In this document: positions 51,701-59,890 of the stretch, piece after piece
How positions within the stretch are numbered: the first letter of the stretch is position 1
Layout: every line of letters begins with the position of its first letter
Origin: Marinobacter alexandrii
GTDB taxonomy: Bacteria; Bacteroidota; Bacteroidia; Cytophagales; Cyclobacteriaceae
DNA length: 64,000 nt
Direction of reading: 5' to 3'
NCBI GenBank assembly: GCA_039984955.1
Contig: JBDWTN010000007.1
Coordinates: 3,046,501-3,110,500, forward strand
Program-made: the position numbers and the translations under genes
Notes under the pieces: model-generated
Databases searched by the model: none
What the model was told of the DNA's origin: nothing
The model's input: only the letters and a program-made list of their open reading frames with translations

Positions 51701-54502
51701 CTGTTGGTCTCAACACCAGATTTATATTGGGTGATAGTGACAGATGGAGGATGTTCGTCTGAACGCGAAGAAATTTTGATAGAGCCAGGGGAAGATGGAT
51801 TTTGCGATCCGGGCTGTGTCGGTACGGTAGACCCCACCTTTACTGTTCAGGCAATGGGTATAGATATCACAGAAGCTTGCCAATTTCAAGAAGTGCAGTT
51901 TATTAGTGCAGCTGCTCAAGTGGACGAAAGTGCCTATGACTATGAATGGACTTTTGAGAATAATGGAACTTCCAATGAACCGTATCCCGTAAAGACTTTC
52001 GCTGATGTTGATATGATCGATGTAACATTGAGAGTTACCTCCAAAACAGATGGTTGCTTTGATGAGCACATAACCACCTTAACAATCACAGAAACTCCTG
52101 TCAGTCCGTACGGAGATCAAATTGTTTTTTGCACCTCCTCAACGACTTTAGATGCAGGTAACCAGGGTATTGCTGGCGTAACCTATAGATGGGTAAATGG
52201 AAGTGATGTTGCTATCACCAGGACTTTTAATATGGATGATTCCGATGGAGATGTCCAAGACATAGTTCTGGAAATTGAGAGTGGCTCAGGATGTGCTATT
52301 TCTCAATCCATCCAAGTTACATTGAATGGAAATATCGAAATCGAATTGGGGCCTAATGTAGAAGATTGTGTTTCAGCGGTGATAGGCACGAATGAGTTTC
52401 CTACGGCTGACTATGTATGGACAAGAGATGGTGATCCAACACCTTTTAGCACGGACCCAATCATTGAAGTAACTCAGTCTGGTGAATACATGGTCTCAGT
52501 AACTGATAATGGAGGTGATTGCACAAATACAGCTACAGACGTAATCAATGTGACCATTATTGACCTCCCATCAATCAATTTGGGAGAAGATAGGCAAATA
52601 TGTTCTGGTGAGCTATTAACTCTAAACGCTGGTTCCTTTTCAAGCTATTTATGGTCGAATGGAACTACTGAATCAAATATCTATGTGAATACAACAGGTT
52701 CATATTGGGTTGAAGTTACTAATGCCGGTGGGTGTGTGAATAGGGACTCAATCTTTGTAGAGGTAAGAGACGATCAAATAATAAGCCCGACAGGAGTCAT
52801 TACTTCGTGTGATCCTGGGTGTATAGGTGCAATCGATGCTTCATTTAGAACTGAGGGTATCTCCATATCAAATGAAGTCTGTTCGCTCACAGAATTGCAA
52901 TTCATAAGTACTGCTGCCGAAATTGATCCTACCCTATACGAATTTTTCTGGACCTTTAGTGACGGCACAATTTCGATTGATCCAATGCCAATCAAAAGTT
53001 TCGATATGCTCGGAAGCATTGGAGTTTCGCTTACTGTTACTTCAAAAGTAGATGGTTGTACAGCAACAACAGTCAATAGTGTAACGGTCTTGGAGACGCC
53101 AGATATTCCAATTGGTGAGGTTGTTTCATCTTGTGGAAGTAGCATTACATTGGATGCTGAAAATCCAGGAGCCAATTATGAATGGTCAGACCCAATAACC
53201 AGCGATGTTTTATCTACTGAAAGAACTTTCAATGTTTCATCAACATCTGAGGTTCCAATAAATCTTCACCTTGAGATCTCCACAAGTGATGGATGTATCG
53301 ATTTACAAGACATAGAAGTCAGATTAAATACAGAGCTAAAGGTTGATCTTGGACCGGATACTGTAGCCTGTGAATCAATCATTATCGGTTCTAATGAGTT
53401 CCCATCTGCTACATACTTATGGTCGACAGCTGAAACTACACCAACAATTGAAGTTAATAGGTCAGGACGTTATGTTGTAAGGGTTACTGAAACTAGCACA
53501 GGATGTGTGAGTGAGGACGAAATATTTGTACAGATTGAAGGCCTTCCAAATCCAGATCTAGGCGGAGATCTAAGCCTTTGTGTAGGTGAAGTTCAGACAA
53601 TAAGCCCAGGAAATTTTGCAAGTTTCCTCTGGTCAGATGGCTCTACACAAAGTTCCTTATCTATAGGATCACCCGGAATGTACTGGGTGGAGGTGACCAA
53701 TGAGCTTGGATGTACAAATCGAGATACCATCACGGTTATCGTTGATGAAAATAACCCGTTGGATCTACCTAATGAAACTCAACTTTGTAGTTCATCTGGT
53801 CTGCTATTAGACGCAGGAGTGGAGGCCGAAAGGTATCAATGGGGTTCTTCTACTGGATTTGAATCTACAGACAGAGAGGTTACCGTAAATGAGATTGGAA
53901 TCTACTGGCTGGAAGTTGAAATTCAAGCAGGATGTATTCATCGTGATACAGTTACAGTAATTGAAAGTACTGACCAATTGAATCCATCATTCCTTGTGCC
54001 AAGTGTTGTGGGAGTGGGAGACTTGGTGAATATTGTTCAATTGACTGAGCCTTTGCCGGAGCAATCAATCTGGTTATTTGGTGATGGAGTTTTCAGTTTA
54101 GAACACAACCCAATTCATCAATATCGTGAAGTCGGGGACTACACAATCACACTACAGATTTCCAATGGGGGATGTACTGCTTCAGTATCTAAACAAATAT
54201 CGGTTGTTGAATCTAAGTTCGAACAGGAAAGATTGTCCCAGGAGTTGATTGAGCTTCGTAAGCTTAAACTATATCCTAACCCAATAAAAGATAAAGTTAA
54301 CCTTCAGGTGGAGGTTTCTACCGAAACGCTCATTTTAGTTAGAGTATTTACCCTAACAGGGTTAGAGGTTTTCAGAAATGTGTATGAGGAAAAAGAGCTG
54401 GATGTGTCCATTGATCTTTCTGACCAAAATGCAGGGCTATTCCTTGTAAATGTTGAAGTAGGAAAAACAAGCCATTTGACGAAAATCATTAAACCAGAAT
54501 GA
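48767..54502 (+). CDS. Giant surface protein (1911 aa) with PKD/Ig-like repeats and type A T9SS sorting domain
   Basis: The protein starts from a GTG at 48767 and has a signal peptide (ITLSLISIIFSVSIFAQ). Residues 20-370 resemble a beta-helical or autotransporter-like region (LYISGNLVMNESPNVNEATL). From about 385 on there are many PKD/Ig-like domains with paired cysteines. Three copies of a composite unit of about 1 kb lie between roughly residues 700 and 1650. The C-terminal ~75 residues (LKLYPNPIKDKVNLQVEVST ... NVEVGKTSHLTKIIKP) form a type A T9SS sorting domain. It should be exported and displayed as a long fibre. It lies between the collar-domain gene (17 bases) and the M43 protease gene (7 bases). 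Confidence 0.88.
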   Translation: MRITLSLISIIFSVSIFAQTSIYSEGTKISIQKDALLYISGNLVMNESPNVNEATLVNTGTIRIGGDIVNNSEKGVFLDIGRPGPVVFVGAGNQRIISNYESYIPSIFMEKGGDSLIIEQSILRVDSAIRFNAGNLGHIMVGGNKIIMETNGFIVGERQSNRLVIGEGGSVEIEMPTLENIADTIIYVTEGGVFTGDINVSDSIFFQTPSGFDLRNLFGIGWGTTYPESAQGENGGTGVQVLRESTYTPASGQTQVANGVTADRLYRMNFFQKDDLLDEVVLHFFSEDLADVPTPRALYVSNDNGISWTKMDGGAFETNDSTITYTVANIPIEPIRTSLVPLITNPNASNLFVIAEAECNEINKPVTTVNRFSLNNDIGIDASNEVFEINICSGSLFELGYNSDDLTEFSWEFEGNPIELAKLRNDTISIGSISDTDEGLYTLVARNVKGCETSRMIQVNVWSEPVWDANGAAAGIGDGVPDFFGLDVAEACVGEEISFQISIVEDPIDPLFQGRIEKYTWYFVNRESTNFPIDLTDGDTFETPVFSYDSVGTYTVILDVVTEFGCTETFTDVINIGPNPEGEFEITDTEDGDEINFLCSGESFYLDPSDDLEFLNSDGSFVTFIWDLGDGRTSTFEQLTPSDLINADFGEIGNLSYNVTEDTDFTVTLTVQTAKGCIASTSQNIRVFAEPDPSFEMRYDGSLISAAGSCVGYPITLTSQQAQVGDLYEYKWVFNGIDGGFSNRSDTTVTFESDVLIDVSLVVRRSTTDCELQSLPQTLDIRQSPIISLGEIATFCGSTGILDPGDLPGNMYEWTDINGDFLENTPTYEVDAVNGDVQTINLRITNATGCFSTQTIEVTLNQDIAFDLGSNVIACGVAEIGTNIFASANYVWTKDGAPTPISNDSMIQVTESGDYMLSVSDPDGGCTNTAMDVITVTIIQRPMVDLGPDRQLCPDNTTTLDAGVHDSYQWSDGSTESTLLVSTPDLYWVIVTDGGCSSEREEILIEPGEDGFCDPGCVGTVDPTFTVQAMGIDITEACQFQEVQFISAAAQVDESAYDYEWTFENNGTSNEPYPVKTFADVDMIDVTLRVTSKTDGCFDEHITTLTITETPVSPYGDQIVFCTSSTTLDAGNQGIAGVTYRWVNGSDVAITRTFNMDDSDGDVQDIVLEIESGSGCAISQSIQVTLNGNIEIELGPNVEDCVSAVIGTNEFPTADYVWTRDGDPTPFSTDPIIEVTQSGEYMVSVTDNGGDCTNTATDVINVTIIDLPSINLGEDRQICSGELLTLNAGSFSSYLWSNGTTESNIYVNTTGSYWVEVTNAGGCVNRDSIFVEVRDDQIISPTGVITSCDPGCIGAIDASFRTEGISISNEVCSLTELQFISTAAEIDPTLYEFFWTFSDGTISIDPMPIKSFDMLGSIGVSLTVTSKVDGCTATTVNSVTVLETPDIPIGEVVSSCGSSITLDAENPGANYEWSDPITSDVLSTERTFNVSSTSEVPINLHLEISTSDGCIDLQDIEVRLNTELKVDLGPDTVACESIIIGSNEFPSATYLWSTAETTPTIEVNRSGRYVVRVTETSTGCVSEDEIFVQIEGLPNPDLGGDLSLCVGEVQTISPGNFASFLWSDGSTQSSLSIGSPGMYWVEVTNELGCTNRDTITVIVDENNPLDLPNETQLCSSSGLLLDAGVEAERYQWGSSTGFESTDREVTVNEIGIYWLEVEIQAGCIHRDTVTVIESTDQLNPSFLVPSVVGVGDLVNIVQLTEPLPEQSIWLFGDGVFSLEHNPIHQYREVGDYTITLQISNGGCTASVSKQISVVESKFEQERLSQELIELRKLKLYPNPIKDKVNLQVEVSTETLILVRVFTLTGLEVFRNVYEEKELDVSIDLSDQNAGLFLVNVEVGKTSHLTKIIKPE
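50890..53740 (+). repeat. Three ~1 kb composite repeats in the 1911-residue gene
   Basis: Landmarks recur at matching spacing: CDPGC at 51803 and 52808 (1005 bases) and LG-D-LC segments at 51602, 52580 and 53558 (978 bases each). Identity is clear at protein level, much lower at DNA level, so the duplications are old. Confidence 0.75.
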
Positions 54503-54509
54503 TCTTTTT

Positions 54510-55592
54510 ATGAGCGAGAGGACTTTAAAAAATCACATTCGAAATAATGTTTTGTTCGCTATCTGGCTGTTAGTGTTTGGAACTCAGTTTGCCTATGCAG
54601 CAGTAGAAAGAGAGGATCTTATTTTTATACCTGTCGTATTTCATATTGTTTATAGTGTAGACGAAGAAAACATATCAGATGAGCAGATTTTATCGCAAAT
54701 AGTTTCGTTAAACGATGATTTTAGATCAAGAAACATAGACCTCCTAGGAGTGGGCGATGATTTCAAAGCGTCAATTGGGGATGGTGGGATAGAGTTTGTT
54801 TACGCCAATAAAATCATAGACTTCCCTGTAGATCCAATCATTAGGGTGGAATCTGATAAAAAGGTTTTTTTCAATTCAGACTTATTCGAATCATCAAAAG
54901 GAGGTTCGAACCCAATTGAGGAAAACCGAATTTTAAATGTCTGGGTCGCTAATTTAAGTGAGGGGCTATTGGGGTTTTATGATCAAAAAGGGATAGCAAT
55001 AGATTTTAAAAATTTTGGAACAAATGGCACAGCAGAATCTCCTCATGATCTTGGGAGAACACTTACGCACGAAGTTGGGCATTTTTTTTCCTTAAAGCAT
55101 TTGTGGGGCATAGGAGGTTGTGATTCTGATGATGGCGTTAATGATACACCTACCCAATTCGATGAGATTTTAGGCTGTGACCTTGAATCCATAAGCTGTG
55201 GGAGTAGAGATATGACTCAAAATTTCATGAATACGTCACTTGATCACTGCCTACTTTTTTTTACAAAGGGGCAAATTGAAAAAATGAGGAATTACATCGT
55301 TGAAAATCTTCCAGAAATGATTTTAGAAAAAAATGAAATCGTTTTGGAGGTCAACGAAGGATTACGGACAGTTAATTTTTACCCCAATCCTGCCAATGAA
55401 GGTCTTATCTATTTTGAAGGGATTCCTTCAAATGTTAATTTTTTAATCCTTTTTTCATTAGGTGGACGACTCATCGGTAAATACCCAATTGCTGGAAGAT
55501 CTGTCCAACTAAATGATATTGAAAAGGGTGTCTACATTCTAAAACTAGAAGGTGATAATTATTATAAGACAAGTAAAATGATTGTTGAATGA
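54510..55592 (+). CDS. M43-family metalloprotease with type A T9SS sorting domain
   Basis: The 360-residue protein has an N-terminal signal region (NVLFAIWLLVFGTQFAYA) and the zinc motif LTHEVGHFFSLKHLWG (HExxHxxxxxH) near residue 190. A GVNDTP stretch follows, then NFMNTSLDHCLLFFTKGQIE, which supplies the Met-turn and cysteine pattern of cytophagalysin/pappalysin-type M43 proteases. The last 75 residues (VNFYPNPANEGLIYFEG ... YYKTSKMIVE) are a type A T9SS sorting domain. It is therefore a surface or secreted protease. It sits between two giant surface proteins, overlapping the second by four bases, so processing of these fibres is a reasonable guess. Confidence 0.92.
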   Translation: MSERTLKNHIRNNVLFAIWLLVFGTQFAYAAVEREDLIFIPVVFHIVYSVDEENISDEQILSQIVSLNDDFRSRNIDLLGVGDDFKASIGDGGIEFVYANKIIDFPVDPIIRVESDKKVFFNSDLFESSKGGSNPIEENRILNVWVANLSEGLLGFYDQKGIAIDFKNFGTNGTAESPHDLGRTLTHEVGHFFSLKHLWGIGGCDSDDGVNDTPTQFDEILGCDLESISCGSRDMTQNFMNTSLDHCLLFFTKGQIEKMRNYIVENLPEMILEKNEIVLEVNEGLRTVNFYPNPANEGLIYFEGIPSNVNFLILFSLGGRLIGKYPIAGRSVQLNDIEKGVYILKLEGDNYYKTSKMIVE

Positions 55593-58500
55593 GAATTGGC
55601 TTTTTAAGGCGGCTAATTACCGTATTGTTGATTTCATGCGTGGTGAATTTGTTAGCTAATGAAACATGTGAAGAAGTGCCTACTGCCTCCTTTGCGGTAG
55701 GTAGCCCTTTATGTCAATTCACTCCAGTTACGTTTACAAATACATCCTCAACAACAGTTGGACAAATTATTCTTTATCGTTGGCAGTTTGGTGATGGAGA
55801 GGAATCAAGTGAAGAAAATCCAACACATACGTATGACCTTCCAAATACTTATACAGTAAGACTTACTGTGCTTGATTCTGAAGGTGAATTCGATGAATTT
55901 GAAACAGATATTGTCATTCAGTCGGCACCTGTAGTCGACTTTGATATTGATCTAACAGATAATTGTTCAGGTACTACCCAAACATTTACTGGATCGGCTA
56001 GTGGTTCCATACTATCATCTGACTGGGATTATGGAGATGGTTTTGGCTCTTCAGGAATGAATGGGAGTAGAGATTTTACTGAAGCAGGTACTTATGAAGT
56101 TACATTCACTGTTGTATCGACCTCCAACTGCAGCAACTCTATAACCAAGGAGATTACCATTTATGAAGAGCCAGTAGCAGGTTTCACATTTGAAAGTGTT
56201 TGCGACCAAGAAGCCATTCAATTTAACAATACGAGTACCATTACCACTGGTAACTTGACCTATAGTTGGGATTTTGATGATGGGGATGGGAGCACCCTAG
56301 CAAATCCTTCCCATATCTATGATACTCCTGGTGATTACGATGTGGTTCTTACTGTCACAAGTACGGACGGAATGTGTGATACACAAACAATGCAGACAGT
56401 AACGATACACCCCAATCCTGTTTCTAGTTTTACTGCACCCGCTATATGTTTAGGAAGCGCTACAACTTTTACCAATAATTCCACTGGAGTTAACCTAAGT
56501 GCTGAATGGAACTTTGGTGATGGTAATACTTCTATAGATTTCAATACTACACATACTTATGCATCTTCAGGATCATATATAGTATCGCTTGAAGTCACAT
56601 CAGATGATGGTTGTAAGGACAAGTCTGAGAGACGTGTTGATATCTATGACGATCCGGTACCAACCTTCTTTGTAGAAGACAATTGTTTACTTAACAGTGT
56701 TGCGTTCAGTAATTTGACGAACACGGAAGGTGACACATATACTTATGCATGGGATTTTGGAGACCCTTTAGTTATGACAGATGTCTCCACAGATGAGAAC
56801 CCAAGTTATACCTATGGTTCTACAGGTACTTACACAGTGACACTTACAGCCACTACGAGTACCATGTGTAGTGCGACCTACCAACAAGATGTGGTTATTT
56901 CCCCACATCCATCTACAAATTTCACTTTTGTAGATGGGTGCAAAGGAGAGGAGAATACGTTTACAAGTACGTCAACGATTGCTGCTGGCAACACCATAGA
57001 GACATACACATGGGACTTTGGAGATGGAGGTAGTTCAATAGGAGCAACAACAACACATACCTATTTAGAACCGGGTGTTTTCGATGTTAAGCTCACCACG
57101 ATTTCATATAGTGGATGTGAAGATGAGCTGATCCAACAAATAACGATTTATGATGACCCTGCGCCAGACTTTTCGTTTGATGGTGCTTGCGATGGAAACG
57201 AGATCACATTTACTAACGAGAGTACGGTACTTGGAGGAGGAAGCCTGAATTACACTTGGGACTTTGGGGATGGTCCCCCATCAACCACAAGCAATTTGGT
57301 CAGCCCGACTCATACCTATGCATCTCAGGGTATATATACAGTTACACTTACCGTGCGGCATAATGTGCCAGCAGGTTGCGAGGCGGTTATACAAAAGAAT
57401 GTAGAGATTTTTCAAGATTTGACATCATCCTTTACTGTCGATCCTGAGTGTTTGGGTGATGCGGTTACGTTTGATAACACATCCATTGGAACAGGACTTT
57501 CGTTTCTTTGGAATTTTGGAGATGGTAATACCTCAACACAATTTGAGCCGAGTCATACGTATGCTTCCCCGGGCTCCTACATTACCACTTTGCTAGTCAC
57601 CTCTAATGATGGCTGCACTCGAATTTCAGAGGAGAGAGTAGATATTTATGCAGACCCAATACCTGTATTTTTTGTAGAGGACAATTGCTTACTGAACAGT
57701 GTTGCGTTCAGTAATTTGACGAATACAGAGGGCGATACATATACCTATGCATGGGACTTTGGAGATCCCATGGTGATAACAGATGTCTCTACAGATGAGA
57801 ACCCAAGTTATACCTATGGTTCAGTTGGAGCCTATACGGTAAGATTAACGGCTACTACAAGTAATGGATGTGTTGCATTTTATGAAGGAGATGTAGTGAT
57901 CTGGGATCACCCAGAAGCTAATTTCGATATTCCAAATGTGGCCTTTGCTGTTTCAGACGGTTGCGAAGGAGTTGTGGTGGAGCTACCAAATACGACCACC
58001 ATTGCAGCTGGTCAATCCATTGCTTCTTATGTGTGGGATTTTGGAGATGGTAGTGGATCTACTTCGGAAATAGGGAGTCATTCTTATGATGAACCTGGAG
58101 TATATGATGTTTCCTTAACAGCTGTATCAACAAATGGATGTGAAGATCAAATTATACAGCAAGTTACAATTACAGGCAAACCAGTTCCAGATTTTTTTTT
58201 CGGTGGAACGTGTGAGGGAAACGTCGTTGAGTTTCTGAATGAAAGTACCGTATCAGAAGGTAATCTGACCTATATCTGGGATTTTGGAGATGGTAGTGCT
58301 ACTAACAATGAAATTGACCCCACACATGAATATGCCACACAAGGTACTTATACGGTTACATTGGAAGCTCGTAACAACTCTGGTGGATGCTTTACAATAG
58401 TGACTAAAGAGGTGGAGATTTTTCAGGAGCTTACTTCTGATTTTGGATTTACTTCAGTTTGTTTTGGGGAAGAAGTCGTTTTTGATAATACGTCCATTGG

Positions 58501-59890
58501 TACCGGTGTTGATTTTTTATGGAATTTTGGAGATGGTAATACGTCAACTTTTTTCGAGCCAAACCATTTGTACGAATCTCCAGGCTCTTACATAGTCAAT
58601 TTACTAGTAACCTCATCTGATGGCTGTACAAGAACTTCTGAGAGAAGGGTAGATATATATGAAAACCCAACGCCTGTATTCTTCTTTGACAATAGCTGTG
58701 AACTCAATGAGGTGCAGTTTACAAACCTAACTGATGAGAGTATAGGATCTCTTTCCTATATGTGGGATTTTGGTGATGGGAATAACTCTACCGAAAGAGA
58801 GCCAGCACATGTATTCGAAGAGTTTGGTACCTATACAGTTTCACTCACGGTAACAACTGGGGATAATTGTCAGACCATGATCTCCAATACCATCGAGATT
58901 TATGAAATACCAGTTGCTGATTTTACTATTGCTGATGTTTGTTTTGGGTTCACTTCAGAATTCACTGACCAGTCAACTGGAGTAATAGAATCATACTTAT
59001 GGGATTTTGGAGATTTGACTAATTCAACATCTGAAAATCCTGTAAAACAGTATTTAAGTCCTGGAACTTACAATGTAACGCTGACCATCGTTTCATCTAA
59101 TGGCTGTACGAATTCAATGACGAAACAAGCTATTGTAAATGAATTGCCGGTAGCAGATTTTGATGCGACTGATGTATGTGTGGGGGAGCCCACTGTCTTT
59201 ACAAACAAATCAATAGATAATAGCTCGACCAGTACCTTTCAATGGAATTTTGGAGATGGGGCGACTTCCATCGCTCAAAACCCGACTCATACGTACTCAT
59301 TACCGGGCAACTATGCTGTAGATTTAACTATTACTTCATCTGAAGGCTGTGTTGACGCTACTAGTAAATTAGTCATAGTTTTCGATCTGCCAGAAGCAGA
59401 TGCTGGTCAAGATACAACGATCAGCAGAGGCGCTTCCGTCCAACTACAAGCAACTGGTGGAGTATCATATCAGTGGAGTCCAATTACGAATTTGGATAAT
59501 TCTACCGTGGCAAACCCTATTGCAAGGCCATTGGAAAATACAGTGTATACAGTTACCGTGACTGATGATAATGGTTGTCAAAGCACGGACCAGGTAATGG
59601 TGAGCTTGAGAGAAGATTTTCAGGTTGTAGCTACGAATGTATTTACACCAGATGGAAATGGTCAAAATGATCAATGGGTCATTCCTAATGTTGACGCTTT
59701 TGATCAAGTTCAAGTAAAAGTATACGATAGATATGGAGTATTGGTATTTGAAGATAATGATTATCAAAATAACTGGGAGGGAACCAGAGGAACGGATATA
59801 CTTCCAGATGGGACATACTATTACCTAATTACATTCCCTGGTACAGACATAAACTACAGCGGAGCTCTAACTCTTTTAAGAAATAGATAA
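55589..59890 (+). CDS. Giant PKD-repeat protein (1433 aa) with type B T9SS sorting domain
   Basis: A signal peptide (LITVLLISCVVNLLA) precedes about fourteen to sixteen PKD domains, each with a WDFGDG-type core (YRWQFGDGEES, YSWDFDDGDG, FLWNFGDGNTS) and a conserved Cys pair. Three copies of a four-domain unit of about 1 kb lie in the centre. The C-terminus reads ATNVFTPDGNGQNDQWVIP then VKVYDRYGVLVF and DGTYYYLI, the type B (gliding-motility-associated, CHU_C) T9SS domain. Type B cargo is known to depend on SprF-like partners, and the next gene encodes one. The stop overlaps that gene by one base and the start overlaps the protease by four. Confidence 0.92.
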   Translation: MRIGFLRRLITVLLISCVVNLLANETCEEVPTASFAVGSPLCQFTPVTFTNTSSTTVGQIILYRWQFGDGEESSEENPTHTYDLPNTYTVRLTVLDSEGEFDEFETDIVIQSAPVVDFDIDLTDNCSGTTQTFTGSASGSILSSDWDYGDGFGSSGMNGSRDFTEAGTYEVTFTVVSTSNCSNSITKEITIYEEPVAGFTFESVCDQEAIQFNNTSTITTGNLTYSWDFDDGDGSTLANPSHIYDTPGDYDVVLTVTSTDGMCDTQTMQTVTIHPNPVSSFTAPAICLGSATTFTNNSTGVNLSAEWNFGDGNTSIDFNTTHTYASSGSYIVSLEVTSDDGCKDKSERRVDIYDDPVPTFFVEDNCLLNSVAFSNLTNTEGDTYTYAWDFGDPLVMTDVSTDENPSYTYGSTGTYTVTLTATTSTMCSATYQQDVVISPHPSTNFTFVDGCKGEENTFTSTSTIAAGNTIETYTWDFGDGGSSIGATTTHTYLEPGVFDVKLTTISYSGCEDELIQQITIYDDPAPDFSFDGACDGNEITFTNESTVLGGGSLNYTWDFGDGPPSTTSNLVSPTHTYASQGIYTVTLTVRHNVPAGCEAVIQKNVEIFQDLTSSFTVDPECLGDAVTFDNTSIGTGLSFLWNFGDGNTSTQFEPSHTYASPGSYITTLLVTSNDGCTRISEERVDIYADPIPVFFVEDNCLLNSVAFSNLTNTEGDTYTYAWDFGDPMVITDVSTDENPSYTYGSVGAYTVRLTATTSNGCVAFYEGDVVIWDHPEANFDIPNVAFAVSDGCEGVVVELPNTTTIAAGQSIASYVWDFGDGSGSTSEIGSHSYDEPGVYDVSLTAVSTNGCEDQIIQQVTITGKPVPDFFFGGTCEGNVVEFLNESTVSEGNLTYIWDFGDGSATNNEIDPTHEYATQGTYTVTLEARNNSGGCFTIVTKEVEIFQELTSDFGFTSVCFGEEVVFDNTSIGTGVDFLWNFGDGNTSTFFEPNHLYESPGSYIVNLLVTSSDGCTRTSERRVDIYENPTPVFFFDNSCELNEVQFTNLTDESIGSLSYMWDFGDGNNSTEREPAHVFEEFGTYTVSLTVTTGDNCQTMISNTIEIYEIPVADFTIADVCFGFTSEFTDQSTGVIESYLWDFGDLTNSTSENPVKQYLSPGTYNVTLTIVSSNGCTNSMTKQAIVNELPVADFDATDVCVGEPTVFTNKSIDNSSTSTFQWNFGDGATSIAQNPTHTYSLPGNYAVDLTITSSEGCVDATSKLVIVFDLPEADAGQDTTISRGASVQLQATGGVSYQWSPITNLDNSTVANPIARPLENTVYTVTVTDDNGCQSTDQVMVSLREDFQVVATNVFTPDGNGQNDQWVIPNVDAFDQVQVKVYDRYGVLVFEDNDYQNNWEGTRGTDILPDGTYYYLITFPGTDINYSGALTLLRNR
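56440..58930 (+). repeat. Three ~1 kb four-domain repeats in the 1433-residue gene
   Basis: The VDIY(D/A/E) landmark lies at 56636, 57638 and 58649 (spacings 1002 and 1011 bases). Copies one and two are nearly identical over the ~70 residues after VFFVEDNCLLNSVAF-type starts; copy three is diverged and lacks the last part. Confidence 0.85.

Noticed and set aside
55589-59890. Regularly repeated DNA resembling a CRISPR array or tandem satellite
   Set aside because: The periodicity comes from PKD domains in one continuous reading frame; repeats are not identical short units with unique spacers.
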